Positions 5,106 to 5,153 of a DNA stretch of 5,153 bases are shown one piece after another. The notes below the pieces were generated by a model. The model did not search any database. It saw only the letters and a list, made by a program, of their open reading frames with translations, and was not told where the DNA came from. The position numbers and the translations under genes were made by a program. This stretch comes from an uncultured Roseburia sp. (GTDB lineage Bacteria; Bacillota; Clostridia; Lachnospirales; Lachnospiraceae). Position 1 is the stretch's first letter; every line of letters begins with the position of its first letter. The stretch lies in NCBI GenBank assembly GCA_947564765.1, contig CANODN010000165.1:1-5153 (forward strand), written 5' to 3'.

Positions 5106-5153
5106 GAAGATTTCATGCAGGATTTCTCCTGTTGCGTTAAAATTAAAGAAAGA

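Noticed and set aside
1..5153. CRISPR array, tRNA or rRNA genes
   Set aside because: No regularly spaced direct repeats and no tRNA or rRNA signatures were seen on either strand.

Overview
The window looks like chromosomal DNA from a low-to-medium GC gut Firmicute, most likely Lachnospiraceae (Blautia, Dorea, Roseburia or Clostridium cluster XIVa). The reasons are a T-box-controlled leuA, a BspA-type leucine-rich-repeat secreted protein with YDG-type repeats, and an Rpn/PD-(D/E)XK_2 nuclease-like protein, all common in that family. The genus cannot be fixed from this sequence.

Layout. Positions 1-60 may be the 3' tail of a rightward gene cut by the window edge. Positions 114-1790 (minus) encode 2-isopropylmalate synthase, LeuA. 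It is preceded by an unusually long leader of about 380 nt that holds a complete tRNA-Leu T-box riboswitch (about 1884-2172): a CUC specifier, a T-box antiterminator and a mutually exclusive terminator, driven by a good sigma-A-type promoter (2179-2207). About 30 bp away, a divergent extended -10 promoter (2236-2265) drives a secreted 551-residue protein (2311-3966). That protein has a signal peptide, a CBM26-like starch-binding module, an Ig-like YDG module, a second beta-rich module, a Cys/His-rich module and BspA-like LRRs, but no catalytic domain. The 229-bp convergent gap (3967-4195) holds two bidirectional hairpin terminators, one with perfect 18-bp arms. Positions 4196-5032 (minus) encode an Rpn-family protein. 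The last 121 bp (5033-5153) contain only a weak candidate promoter and no supported gene.

The three main genes do not form an operon or a shared pathway; each has its own promoter region and terminators. LeuA makes the first committed intermediate of leucine synthesis, and its leader senses uncharged tRNA-Leu. The secreted protein probably binds starch or another surface ligand outside the cell.

The most interesting locus is the rpn gene. Inside it, a perfect GGAGG lies 9 nt upstream of an in-frame ATG that would give a separate 59-residue C-terminal product, containing a run of four-residue repeats (IEKG/IEQG). This is the architecture described for Rpn toxin-antitoxin genes-within-genes in enterobacteria, where the C-terminal product RpnS blocks the full-length toxin RpnL and the pair acts against phage. 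The match here is read from sequence and is not shown by experiment.
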